Shown: positions 1 to 11,724 of the stretch, in pieces
How positions within the stretch are numbered: the first letter of the stretch is position 1
Layout of the letters: each line of letters opens with the position of its first letter
Origin: Anaerolineae bacterium
GTDB lineage: Bacteria > Chloroflexota > Anaerolineae > 4572-78 > J111
Length of the DNA: 60,822 nucleotides
Assembly: GCA_022071955.1 (NCBI GenBank)
Contig: JAJVIM010000010.1
Location: forward strand, 1-60,822
Direction of reading: 5' to 3'
Translations under genes and position numbers: made by a program
The notes under the pieces: model-generated
Told to the model about the DNA's origin: nothing
The model's database searches: none
Seen by the model: the letters and a program-made list of their open reading frames with translations, nothing else

Positions 1-271
1 GGGCCAGGGTGTCGGTGTAAACAAAGGCAGAGATGGCCACAATAAAGAATGCCAAAAACTTTAACACCAACTGCTCGGTGGTGAGCAGGCGGGTTGCGTC
101 TTCGGCAATTGAGTCAATCAGCCGGGCCGAGACCTGGCCTTCTTCAATGAGTTGCAGCCGGCGGGATTTTCTGAGTGAACCGATGGCTTCGCGGGCAGCC
201 GCAAAAATTGCGTGAAGTACCAACAGAAGCAAAAGAATAAATATCGATGAAGAACTGTCGGGGTCTAACAA
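1..271 (-). CDS. CNNM/CorC (hemolysin-family) membrane transporter, N-terminal fragment
   Basis: Only about 90 N-terminal residues are present; the gene runs off the left edge. The visible part has a short acidic/serine start, a hydrophobic segment (ILLLLLVLHAIFAAAREA) followed by a basic KSRR patch, a stretch of type LIEEG..ARLIDSIAEDATRLL, and the start of a second membrane helix. This is the usual opening of the DUF21/CNNM domain of CorC-type proteins, which are associated with divalent cation efflux. The start is a TTG at 271 with GGAG five bases upstream; a GTG at 277 is the alternative. It begins 18 bases after the glmU stop on the same strand, so the two are probably co-transcribed. 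The CBS and CorC_HlyC domains expected downstream cannot be seen. Confidence 0.75.
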   Translation of the reverse strand, partial: MLDPDSSSSIFILLLLLVLHAIFAAAREAIGSLRKSRRLQLIEEGQVSARLIDSIAEDATRLLTTEQLVLKFLAFFIVAISAFVYTDTLA

Positions 272-288
272 ATCCACTCCACAATCAA

Positions 289-1659
289 CTAATCAGAGTC
301 TTTGATTCGGGCCGGCACGCCGTAGGCCAGCGAATTGTCCGGGACATCGCGGGTAACTACCGAGCCGGCGCCTGTTTTTGAATTTTGGCCAATATTAACC
401 GGCGCAACCAGCATCGTGTCGCTGCCAATAAATGAGTTATCGCCGATAACGGTTTTATTTTTATTTTTGCCATCGTAGTTGCAGGTGATGGTCCCCGCGC
501 CAATGTTAACGTTTTGGCCGGTGGTGGCATCACCCAGATAGCTAAAGTGGCCCATTTTGGTGCCGGGGCCAAGATACGAGTTTTTAACCTCGCCAAAGTT
601 GCCCATGTGGACGCCTTCGGCCAGGTGAGCGCCCTTGCGCAGGTGGGCAAAGGGGCCGGCGTCAACATTGTTTTCCACCACCGCCTCTTCCACCACCGAA
701 AATTTAATTTCGCAGCGGTCGCCGATGGTTGAGTCTTTGATGTAGGTATTGGGGCCAATGGCGCAATCCTGGCCAATGGTTGTTTTGCCCAACAGGTGGG
801 TGTTGGGGTAAATAACGGTATCCTGGCCCAGCACCACATCAGGCTGAATATAGGTGGTGGCCGGGTCGATGATGGTTACGCCGGCTTCCATCCATTGCCG
901 GTTGATTTTGCGGCGAAGTGCCTGTTCGGCTTCTGCCAGATGAACGCGGTTATTGATGCCAACCGTTTCGGTTTGATCGTTGAGCATATGGGCCTGTACT
1001 CGCTTTCCCTGGCCAACGGCAAGACCAATCAAATCGGTAATGTAATATTCGCCTTTGGCGCTCAGCGGGATGTTGGGCAGATTGGCCCACAGCCAGTCGG
1101 CATTAAAAAGATACACGCCAACATTCAGCTCGGTGATGCGGCGCTGCTCCGGCGAGCAATCCACTTCTTCAACAATTGCGGCCACGTCCCCTGCGGGATT
1201 GCGCGCAATTCGGCCAAAGCCGCGCGGGTTGTCACTTTTGGCGGTTAACATGACCACCGCGCTGTCGCTGGTGCGATAAAGCTCAATCATCTGCCGCAGC
1301 GTTTGGGTAGACAGCAGCGGCAGGTCGCCGGGCACAACCAAAATAGTATCGGCCTTGCCTTGTAAGGCAGGCTGAGTCTGCTGCACGGCGTGGCCGGTGC
1401 CAAGCTGCGGCGTTTGCAGCACAAACGATAGCGCAGCTTCTGACACCCCCGTAACTTGCCCCATTTTGGCCTGAACCTGCTCGGACTCGTGGCCGGTGAT
1501 CACACAAATATCGCCCGGTTCCAGAGGGGCAACAGCCGTTAAAATATAACTTAACAACGGTTTTCCCAGCAACAGGTGCAGCACTTTGGGAACCTTTGAT
1601 TTCATCCGGGTTCCCATTCCGGCAGCCATTACAGCTACAGCAAGTTTCATTGTTCGCAT
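289..1659 (-). CDS. glmU: Bifunctional UDP-GlcNAc pyrophosphorylase / glucosamine-1-phosphate acetyltransferase GlmU
   Basis: GlmU acetylates glucosamine-1-P and then uridylylates it to UDP-GlcNAc, the cytosolic precursor of peptidoglycan and surface polymers. The 456 residues match the usual length. The N-terminal nucleotidyltransferase carries the signature GMGTRMKSKVPKVLH (about residues 14-28) and PGDLPLL near 110. The C-terminal half is a left-handed beta-helix of hexapeptide repeats ending in AGSVVTRDVPDNSLAYGVPA. The frame opens with an ATG at 1659; an ATG three codons in (MKLAVAV) is equally plausible because neither has a clear ribosome binding site. A CNNM-type gene follows directly. 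Confidence 0.97.
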   Translation of the reverse strand: MRTMKLAVAVMAAGMGTRMKSKVPKVLHLLLGKPLLSYILTAVAPLEPGDICVITGHESEQVQAKMGQVTGVSEAALSFVLQTPQLGTGHAVQQTQPALQGKADTILVVPGDLPLLSTQTLRQMIELYRTSDSAVVMLTAKSDNPRGFGRIARNPAGDVAAIVEEVDCSPEQRRITELNVGVYLFNADWLWANLPNIPLSAKGEYYITDLIGLAVGQGKRVQAHMLNDQTETVGINNRVHLAEAEQALRRKINRQWMEAGVTIIDPATTYIQPDVVLGQDTVIYPNTHLLGKTTIGQDCAIGPNTYIKDSTIGDRCEIKFSVVEEAVVENNVDAGPFAHLRKGAHLAEGVHMGNFGEVKNSYLGPGTKMGHFSYLGDATTGQNVNIGAGTITCNYDGKNKNKTVIGDNSFIGSDTMLVAPVNIGQNSKTGAGSVVTRDVPDNSLAYGVPARIKDSD

Positions 1660-1831
1660 CGCATAAATCAGGTATCAGCAGGGAGAAAGAGCCGACCAAT
1701 AACAAAACGGCAAGGCAGATGGAGCCTTGCCGCGTCGCGCCACTTGCCTAATGAAACAAATGTTACTTCCGTGAAGTATTGCCAAGAAGCAGAGGAATTG
1801 TATCACAAGGTTAGCGATAGAGCAAAGAAAT
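1660..1831 (-). other. Leader between the 5S gene and glmU
   Basis: This stretch holds the glmU promoter and an untranslated leader of about 125 bases. The leader contains one clean hairpin at 1711-1733 (GGCAAGG paired with CCTTGCC). I see no open frame or recognisable riboswitch in it. Confidence 0.5.
1797..1825 (-). promoter_or_regulatory. Predicted promoter of glmU
   Basis: On the minus strand TTGCTC (1825-1820) is followed after exactly 17 bases by TACAAT (1802-1797). The placement, just downstream of the 5S terminator and upstream of glmU, supports an independent promoter. Confidence 0.6.
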
Positions 1832-1850
1832 AAAAAAAGCCTCCTTGGCA
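1832..1850 (-). terminator. Terminator of the rRNA operon
   Basis: The minus strand runs from the 3' end of 5S into a small GCC..GGC hairpin and then seven consecutive T residues (A tract at 1832-1838 on the plus strand). The stem is short, so the terminal helix of 5S may contribute. Confidence 0.55.
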
Positions 1851-1961
1851 ATGACCTACTCTCCCAGAGGGTCGCCCCTCAAGTACCATCGGCGCTGGCG
1901 GGCTTAACTACCGGGTTCGGGATGGAGCCGGGTGTACCCCCACCGCAAGAATCACCAAGAA
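1842..1961 (-). rRNA. rrf: 5S ribosomal RNA
   Basis: The minus strand reads with the typical 5S pattern: CGGTGGGGGTACACCCG, CCATCCCGAACCCGG, AGTTAAGCCC and GGGAGAGTAGGTC. The ends pair (TCTTGG with CCAAGG), which sets the approximate boundaries. It is the last gene of the operon, after 23S. Confidence 0.95.
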
Positions 1962-1980
1962 GACTTTTTTATCAAATTTT

Positions 1981-2045
1981 GAATTATGAAGGATAAGGGA
2001 TGAACTCATTTACTTCAAACTTCATCCATTTATCTTCATCTTTTT
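1981..2045. repeat. Heptanucleotide-period repeat in the 23S-5S spacer
   Basis: The spacer contains a degenerate series of 7-base units such as GGATAAG, GGATGAA, ACTTCAA, ACTTCAT, CCATTTA and TCTTCAT. GGATGAA and TTCATCC are reverse complements, so the two halves can fold back on each other. The same period-7 design recurs at several other loci in this window. Confidence 0.6.
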
Positions 2046-2107
2046 AGAGTAGTACTCTAAAAACTGAACAGAACGATTAGTCCAAGAACCAAGGAGACAC
2101 ATTAAAG

Positions 2108-5052
<2,945 letters not shown>

Positions 5053-5349
5053 CACGTGTCTTCCTCGGCAATTGAACCAATTCGTTCTATTCAGTTTTTA
5101 AAGTACTACCTGCCAGCAATTCGATGTTTGCTGGTGTCTGGTCACTAACTTGAGTTAATTACCAGGCACCAACCAACTTCTTTTTGAGACAAAAAAGGCC
5201 CGGCATATCACCGGGCCAATTACCCATTCGATATGTCTCAAATTCAGCTATTTAATTTCTCAGATCGGCAAAAATTCATTCAGTTAATCTTTGTAAAAGT
5301 TATCCAGCCGGTAAAATTATCACGGTTCAGACAACTTGTCAAATTTTCT

Positions 5350-5425
5350 TGGTGGAGATGAGGGGATTCGAACCCCTGACCTCCTCCGTGCAAGGGAGGC
5401 GCTCTCCCAACTGAGCTACATCCCC
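5350..5425 (-). tRNA. tRNA-Ala (anticodon TGC)
   Basis: On the minus strand GGGGATG pairs with CATCTCC to form the acceptor stem. The D arm is TAGCTCAGTTGG, the anticodon loop is CTTGCAC (anticodon TGC) and the T arm is GGGGTTCGAACCCC. The 3' CCA is encoded. It lies in the 16S-23S spacer, as in many bacterial rRNA operons. Confidence 0.97.
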
Positions 5426-5431
5426 TTACCA

Positions 5432-5506
<75 letters not shown>

Positions 5507-5625
5507 AATTGAACCTTAACCCCTAAAAAGTAACAGGAATTTCTAGCAATTTGGCTTAAATAAACCACTAAAGTTTAGATTTTGGGATTGTCTGTTACAC
5601 CAATTTGGCTAACAGATAAATTCCC

Positions 5626-7130
<1,505 letters not shown>

Positions 7131-7216
7131 ATTTTACGACACAGACAGACTCTGCTGCCTGCAAAGTTCATTGAACCTGAGCCAAATCACACTAGTAATT
7201 CCTGTCACTTTTCAGT

Positions 7217-7265
7217 TGTTAAAGTTCGCTTAGGCCTCGTTTCGAGCACCTCGCTCGCCAGAGGC
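7217..7265 (-). promoter_or_regulatory. boxB/boxA-like antitermination site of the rRNA leader
   Basis: Downstream of the last promoter the minus strand carries a nested stem (GCCTC..GAGGC enclosing CGAGC..GCTCG, 7265-7234). GAACTTTAACAA follows, with the core CTTTAACA at 7224-7217. This resembles the boxB-boxA order of rRNA leaders, where NusB/NusE bind boxA. The similarity is by eye only. Confidence 0.6.
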
Positions 7266-7273
7266 AAGAAGAG

Positions 7274-7302
7274 ATATTACCACATTTTTTCTTGCCTGTC
7301 AA
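7274..7302 (-). promoter_or_regulatory. rRNA promoter, proximal copy
   Basis: TTGACA (7302-7297), 17 bases, then TAATAT (7279-7274) on the minus strand. This is the best -10 of the series and the one nearest to 16S. Confidence 0.8.
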
Positions 7303-7759
7303 ATCGCTGTTTTGTTTCTTTTGAGCGACCTGACGTTTTGGCATTAAAAACCGACACCCTCTTTTTTACTGCTGGATGCCGGTGGAGGCACAAACGTCTA
7401 TTCGGTATTTTTAAGACCAGTTATAGACGTCTACCTCCTGCTGGTTGTTATCGAACTTCCCACACACCGTGTGGGCGAATTCACTCGTCTCAAGGACGAG
7501 ACCGGAGCTTACTACCACTTGCCGCTTTTGTCAAATCGCTGTTTTATTTTTTCGAGCGACCCGACGTTTTGGCATTAAAAACCGACACCCTCTTTTTTAC
7601 TGCTGGATGCCGGTGGAGGCACAAACGTCTATTCGGTATTTTTAAGACCAGTTATAGACGTCTACCTCCTGCTGATTGTTATCGAACTTCCCGCACACCG
7701 TGCGGGCGAATTCACTTGTCTCAAGGACAAGACCGGAGCTTACTACCACTTGCCGCTTT
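7297..7759. repeat. Tandem duplication upstream of the rRNA operon (232 + 231 bp)
   Basis: Two near-identical units (7297-7528 and 7529-7759) lie head to tail; they differ by a handful of substitutions and one 1-base indel. Each carries a promoter and two hairpins. The hairpin arms differ between copies by matching changes on both sides: CCCACAC/GTGTGGG versus CCCGCAC/GTGCGGG, and CTCGTC/GACGAG versus CTTGTC/GACAAG. An invariant ACGTCTA..TAGACGT pair is also present. The units form part of the rRNA leader, not a gene, even though a long frame crosses them. Confidence 0.9.
7506..7534 (-). promoter_or_regulatory. rRNA promoter, second copy
   Basis: TTGACA (7534-7529), 17 bases, then TAAGCT (7511-7506), followed by a GC-rich CCGG that could be a stringent-control discriminator. 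It lies at the junction of the two tandem units. Confidence 0.7.
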
Positions 7760-7765
7760 TGTCAA
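7737..7765 (-). promoter_or_regulatory. rRNA promoter, third copy
   Basis: TTGACA (7765-7760), 17 bases, TAAGCT (7742-7737), then CCGG. It is identical in design to the second copy because the repeat unit begins here. Confidence 0.7.
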
Positions 7766-7938
7766 ATCCGCTTTTCAAACTGCTTATCATCTTGTTGGTT
7801 ACCGTTTCAGGCGTGCTTACTCTTGGTGCTGTTAAAAGCTAAATGAGCCAGTTCACGACAGGAAACAGTTTTATTGATAAGGTTTGGCCGCTCTGTTTTT
7901 GCGGCCCAAGCGTTGGCTTGTTCGCGACAACGAGGGAT

Positions 7939-7967
7939 AGATTATCACACTTCGGAGGGCTTGTCAA
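7939..7967 (-). promoter_or_regulatory. rRNA promoter, distal copy
   Basis: TTGACA (7967-7962), 17 bases, then TAATCT (7944-7939). It sits about 800 bases upstream of 16S and shortly after the end of recR. A GGCCGC..GCGGCC hairpin lies at 7888-7908, between this and the next promoter. Confidence 0.75.
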
Positions 7968-8030
7968 CCCCCAATTTTCGATTTTTCGGGGCGATTTTTG
8001 TCTTTTAAGTTTCTTAACAATTGACCGCCG

Positions 8031-8636
8031 TTACATCTCGCTGCGACCGCTCAAAGCGCGGCTGAGCGTTATTTCATCGGCATATTCCAGATCACCGCCA
8101 ACGGGTAGCCCCCGCGCCAGCCGGGTGAGCCGGGTTGCCGCCCCCTCAAACTGGCGAGCAATGTACATGGCGGTGGCTTCACCTTCCAAATTGGGGTTGG
8201 TGGCGATAATCACCTCACGGACGGGCGTTTCGCTGCGCTGCACCCGCAGCACCAGCTCGGCAATCTTCAAATCCTCCGGGCCGATGCCCTCTGTTGGGGC
8301 AATCACTCCGTGCAGCACGTGATACAGCCCGTGATAATCGCGAGTCCGTTCAATGGCCAGCACATCCAGCGGTTCCTCCACCACGCAAATAACAGCCCTA
8401 TCCCGATGCTCGTCACTGCAAACCGGGCAGGGATCGGTTTCGGCGATGTTGAAGCACTGGCTGCAAAACACTACTTTTTGATGCAGTTCGCTCAGTGCGG
8501 CGGCCAGCGACTGCGCCCGTTCCGCCGAACTGCGCAGCAGGTAAAAGGTTAACCGCGAAGCCGTTTTTGGCCCAATCCCCGGCAACCGCGAAAATTCATC
8601 GATCAGTTTGGTAACCGGCGCAGGTGTAACTTGCAT
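8031..8636 (-). CDS. recR: Recombination protein RecR
   Basis: RecR works with RecO and RecF to load RecA at gaps. The 201 residues match the family. An N-terminal helix-hairpin-helix (LPGIGPKTASRLTFYLL) is followed by a four-cysteine zinc site (CSQCFNIAETDPCPVCSD, about residues 57-74), a Toprim domain beginning VICVVEEPLDVLAIE, and the conserved GVIAPTEGIGPEDL. The start codon directly abuts the stop of the ybaB-type gene upstream, completing the classic dnaX-ybaB-recR operon. Confidence 0.97.
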   Translation of the reverse strand: MQVTPAPVTKLIDEFSRLPGIGPKTASRLTFYLLRSSAERAQSLAAALSELHQKVVFCSQCFNIAETDPCPVCSDEHRDRAVICVVEEPLDVLAIERTRDYHGLYHVLHGVIAPTEGIGPEDLKIAELVLRVQRSETPVREVIIATNPNLEGEATAMYIARQFEGAATRLTRLARGLPVGGDLEYADEITLSRALSGRSEM

Positions 8637-9014
8637 TTAGAATAACCCCGGAATATTCAACCCGCCGGTAATCGACCCCATTTTATCGGCGGCCAGATTT
8701 TGCGAGGCTTCCACCGCCTCATTAATTGCTGCCACAATTAAATCCTGCAGCATTTCCACATCGTCCGGGTCAACCACTTCCGGGTCAATCGTCATCGACA
8801 CCAGTTTTTGATGGCCGGTCATCACCACTTTAATAGCTCCGCCGCCGGCTGTAACTTCAACGGTTTCATCACCCAGCGATTCCTGGGCATCGGCCATTTG
8901 CTGCTGCATGGCCTGCAACTGCGCCGCCAAACCGCCCTTCATCCCACCGGGCAACCCCAGCCCACCGCCGCCGCCCAGCGAAAATCCTTTGCCTTGTCCT
9001 TTTCGTTTTGCCAT
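8637..9014 (-). CDS. ybaB: YbaB/EbfC family nucleoid-associated protein
   Basis: This is a small DNA-binding dimer conserved between dnaX and recR in many bacteria. The 125 residues start with a basic/glycine-rich tail (KRKGQGKGFSLGGGGG). The family core follows: AQLQAMQQQMADAQ, then TVEVTAGGGAIKVVMTGHQ, and VDPDDVEMLQDLIVAAINEA. The glycine-rich N-terminal extension is longer than in the E. coli protein. Its stop codon touches the recR start, and dnaX ends 16 bases upstream. Confidence 0.95.
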   Translation of the reverse strand: MAKRKGQGKGFSLGGGGGLGLPGGMKGGLAAQLQAMQQQMADAQESLGDETVEVTAGGGAIKVVMTGHQKLVSMTIDPEVVDPDDVEMLQDLIVAAINEAVEASQNLAADKMGSITGGLNIPGLF

Positions 9015-9030
9015 GTTTGTCTCCCTTTAG

Positions 9031-10692
9031 CTAGTCAACAATTCGGCCGCCCAATTCTTCGGTCATCATTTTGACCAGGGCGTCGGTTTCATCGTTTTTT
9101 TTTACATCGGCCGAAGCTTTGGGCGCAGTTCCGGCAACCATCACTGCAGCCTCTTCTTCGCTCAAAAATTTAACATTGACCGGCCGGCCCAACAACCGGC
9201 TAAAAACATCGATGATATTGGCCCGAGGCTGCGCCTTTTCAAATTTGGATTTCATCAAATCAGAGGTCGAAAAAATGATCTCGTCCCCGGTCACTTTGAG
9301 CAGTTGGGCATCGTAACGTAACGCCTTGGCAATGAGCGTGCCACGCCGACCGTCTTTGGTGCGCCCCTCTTCCAAATCCTCCAGCGCCTGGCTGAACACC
9401 GATTGGACCATGGCCGCGGTTAATGCGCCTTCCGGTGCGGGCGGATGAACGGTGTACGGCACTGCCGGCGGGGGCTGCGTGGCGATTGCCGGTTTGGGAG
9501 TCTGTCGCGGCGGCGCAGAGGGCGGCATCGGTTCCGCGGCGGGGCGCGGGGGCGCTGATTGCACCACCAGCGGAGCGACCGCCGCCGGTTCAGCGCTTAC
9601 CGGCCCGGCTGCGGCCTCAACAAAAGCCAGTTCCAAAGGCAACTGCGGAATGGACAGCAGCCCGGATTTCAAATCGACCATTGCCGCGTTGAAGCGGCCG
9701 GTGGCAAACACCACATCCGGCGTGGCCAACTGGCTGCCCTGCTGCCGCACCGTCGCCAACGTGTCATCCGGCAAATTGGCCAGATTGGCCTGCGGGGCCA
9801 GCTTGGCCAGCATCACCGAGCGCAAATATTCTACAATTTCGCGGGCAAACTGGCGCGGGTCAACCCCATCGCCCACCACCCGATTGATCACGTCCAGCCC
9901 GGCGGCCACATCCCGCTGGGCCAGCGCCGCCACCAAATCGATGACCGATTGCGAGGTGACCGCGCCCAGCACCCGCTGCACCAATTCCAGGGTGATGGAT
10001 TGCCCACCGTAGGCAATCATCTGGTCGAGCAGGCTGATAGCATCGCGCATGGAGCCGCCGCCCTGCCGGGCAATGTATTCCAGCGCCGAGTCCTCGGCGT
10101 CAAACCCTTCTTCTGCCAGAATAAAGCGCAACCGCTCGGCCACATCTTCAAGCCGGATGCGTTTAAAATCAAACCGCTGGCAACGCGACAGAATGGTGGC
10201 CGGAATTTTTTCCGGCTCGGTGGTGGCCAGCACAAAAATAACGTGCGCCGGCGGCTCCTCCAGCGTTTTGAGCAGCGCGTTAAACGCCGAATTGGACAGC
10301 ATGTGAACTTCGTCGATGATGTAGAATTTGATTTTGGCTTGCGCCGGCCGAAAGCCGACCTTTTCGCGCAAATCACGAATATCATCGACGCCGGTGTTAG
10401 AGGCGGCGTCAATTTCAATTAAATCCATCAGCCGGCCCTCGGTAACCGCGGTGCAAATATCGCAAGTGTTGCAGGGCCGGTCATCAATATTGGGGGCCAG
10501 GCAGTTAACCGCTTTGGCCAGCAACCGGGCGGTACTGGTTTTGCCGGTACCGCGCGGGCCAGAAAACAGGTAAGCGTGTGCCACCCGGTCCATTTTGAGG
10601 GCGTTGATCAGAGTTTGGGTAACGTGACCCTGGCCAATGATTTCATCGAATGTTTGTGACCGCCATTTGCGATAAAGGGCTTGTGAGGCCAT
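9031..10692 (-). CDS. dnaX: DNA polymerase III subunit gamma/tau
   Basis: DnaX is the clamp-loader ATPase that organises the replisome. The 553-residue protein has Walker A (GPRGTGKTSTARLL, about residues 45-58), a zinc module (CLAP..CNTCDIC, about 64-82), Walker B IIDEVHMLS near 125 and sensor-like SRCQRFDFKRI near 168. A Pro/Ala-rich linker (about 365-420) precedes a C-terminal tau-type domain. The upstream GCAGGAAA supports the ATG at 10692. A run of nine A residues on the coding strand (9103-9095) sits 20-odd codons before the stop; slippage there would swap the C-terminal tail. It is first in the dnaX-ybaB-recR operon. Confidence 0.96.
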   Translation of the reverse strand: MASQALYRKWRSQTFDEIIGQGHVTQTLINALKMDRVAHAYLFSGPRGTGKTSTARLLAKAVNCLAPNIDDRPCNTCDICTAVTEGRLMDLIEIDAASNTGVDDIRDLREKVGFRPAQAKIKFYIIDEVHMLSNSAFNALLKTLEEPPAHVIFVLATTEPEKIPATILSRCQRFDFKRIRLEDVAERLRFILAEEGFDAEDSALEYIARQGGGSMRDAISLLDQMIAYGGQSITLELVQRVLGAVTSQSVIDLVAALAQRDVAAGLDVINRVVGDGVDPRQFAREIVEYLRSVMLAKLAPQANLANLPDDTLATVRQQGSQLATPDVVFATGRFNAAMVDLKSGLLSIPQLPLELAFVEAAAGPVSAEPAAVAPLVVQSAPPRPAAEPMPPSAPPRQTPKPAIATQPPPAVPYTVHPPAPEGALTAAMVQSVFSQALEDLEEGRTKDGRRGTLIAKALRYDAQLLKVTGDEIIFSTSDLMKSKFEKAQPRANIIDVFSRLLGRPVNVKFLSEEEAAVMVAGTAPKASADVKKNDETDALVKMMTEELGGRIVD

Positions 10693-10737
10693 TTTTGTTG
10701 TTTCCTGCGGGCTGAATGACGTGACTTTGATGGCAGT

Positions 10738-10766
10738 AGTTTACCATTCAAGAGGTGTTTCTGCAA
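10738..10766 (-). promoter_or_regulatory. Predicted promoter of dnaX-ybaB-recR
   Basis: Minus strand TTGCAG (10766-10761), 17 bases, TAAACT (10743-10738). It is about 45 bases upstream of the dnaX start. Confidence 0.55.
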
Positions 10767-10822
10767 GGGATTTCACTGACCAAAGCACATCAGAAGGGAT
10801 GCCCTCACCCTGTAACAACAGT

Positions 10823-10851
10823 TAGCCAATCTTTCCCAACCGGGCTATAAT
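10823..10851 (+). promoter_or_regulatory. Predicted promoter of surE
   Basis: TAGCCA (10823-10828), 17 bases, then a perfect TATAAT (10846-10851). The surE start codon lies 28 bases downstream of the -10 box. Confidence 0.65.
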
Positions 10852-10878
10852 CTGAGACTCGCCAAAAGGAGCAAAATA

Positions 10879-11697
10879 ATGAGTGACCGACCCCTGATTT
10901 TGATCACCAATGATGATGGCATTAATTCGCCCGGCCTGCGCGCCGCCGCAGAAGCTCTGACCGGCCTCGGCGAGTTGCTCATCATCGCCCCCAGCATCCA
11001 GCAAACCGGCGCCAGTCGCAGTTACCCCAACCTGGCCGTGGATAAATCCATTCAGTCCACTCAAATTGTACTGGCCAACGGGCAGCAGCTCCCGGCCTAT
11101 CACGCCAATGTGTCGCCGGCCCAGGCCGTGGCGATGGCCGTGCTCAACCTGGCCAACCGCCGCATCGATCTGTGCGTCAGCGGCATCAATTACGGCGAAA
11201 ACGTCGGCTCCGGGGTGACGATTTCCGGCACGGTGGGCGCGGCCATCGAGGCCGTGTGCTACGGCATCCCCGCTCTGGCCGCGAGCTTTGAAACGCCGCA
11301 CGAATACCACCTGAACCACAGCGACGCTGTCGATTTTGCGGTGGCGGCCCATTTTACCCGGCTGTTTGCTGCCAAAGTGCTCAGCCACGGTCTACCCCCC
11401 CGGGTCGATTTGCTCAAAATCGATATACCGGCGGAGGCTACGCCGCAAACGCCCTGGCAGGTGGGCCGGGTATCGCGCCAGCGCTATTACGAATCGCTGC
11501 CCAACCATTTTGCCAAACCGGTCAATCCCAACCAAACTTTCAGTTATCAAATCACTGTCAGAGCCGACTCGCTGGAAACCGATTCGGATGTTAAGATTTT
11601 TTCGGTAGACCGGCAGGTGGCGGTTGTGCCCATGACCATCGATTTGACCGCACCGGTTCAACTACCCGATGTGGCTCAGTTTTTAGCCGATAACTGA
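10879..11697 (+). CDS. surE: 5'/3'-nucleotidase SurE
   Basis: SurE is a metal-dependent nucleotidase acting on nucleoside monophosphates. The 272-residue protein opens with the signature ILITNDDGINSPGL (Asp-Asp metal ligands, about residues 8-21). It contains the family blocks SGINYGENVGSGVTISGTVG (about 98-117) and PALAASFE. The family is usually 250-270 residues. AAAGGAG eight bases before the ATG supports the start. The selenoprotein gene starts 28 bases after its stop, so the two may be co-transcribed. Confidence 0.95.
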   Translation: MSDRPLILITNDDGINSPGLRAAAEALTGLGELLIIAPSIQQTGASRSYPNLAVDKSIQSTQIVLANGQQLPAYHANVSPAQAVAMAVLNLANRRIDLCVSGINYGENVGSGVTISGTVGAAIEAVCYGIPALAASFETPHEYHLNHSDAVDFAVAAHFTRLFAAKVLSHGLPPRVDLLKIDIPAEATPQTPWQVGRVSRQRYYESLPNHFAKPVNPNQTFSYQITVRADSLETDSDVKIFSVDRQVAVVPMTIDLTAPVQLPDVAQFLADN

Positions 11698-11724
11698 GCC
11701 TCGCCCGAAAAGGAGCAATTGACA

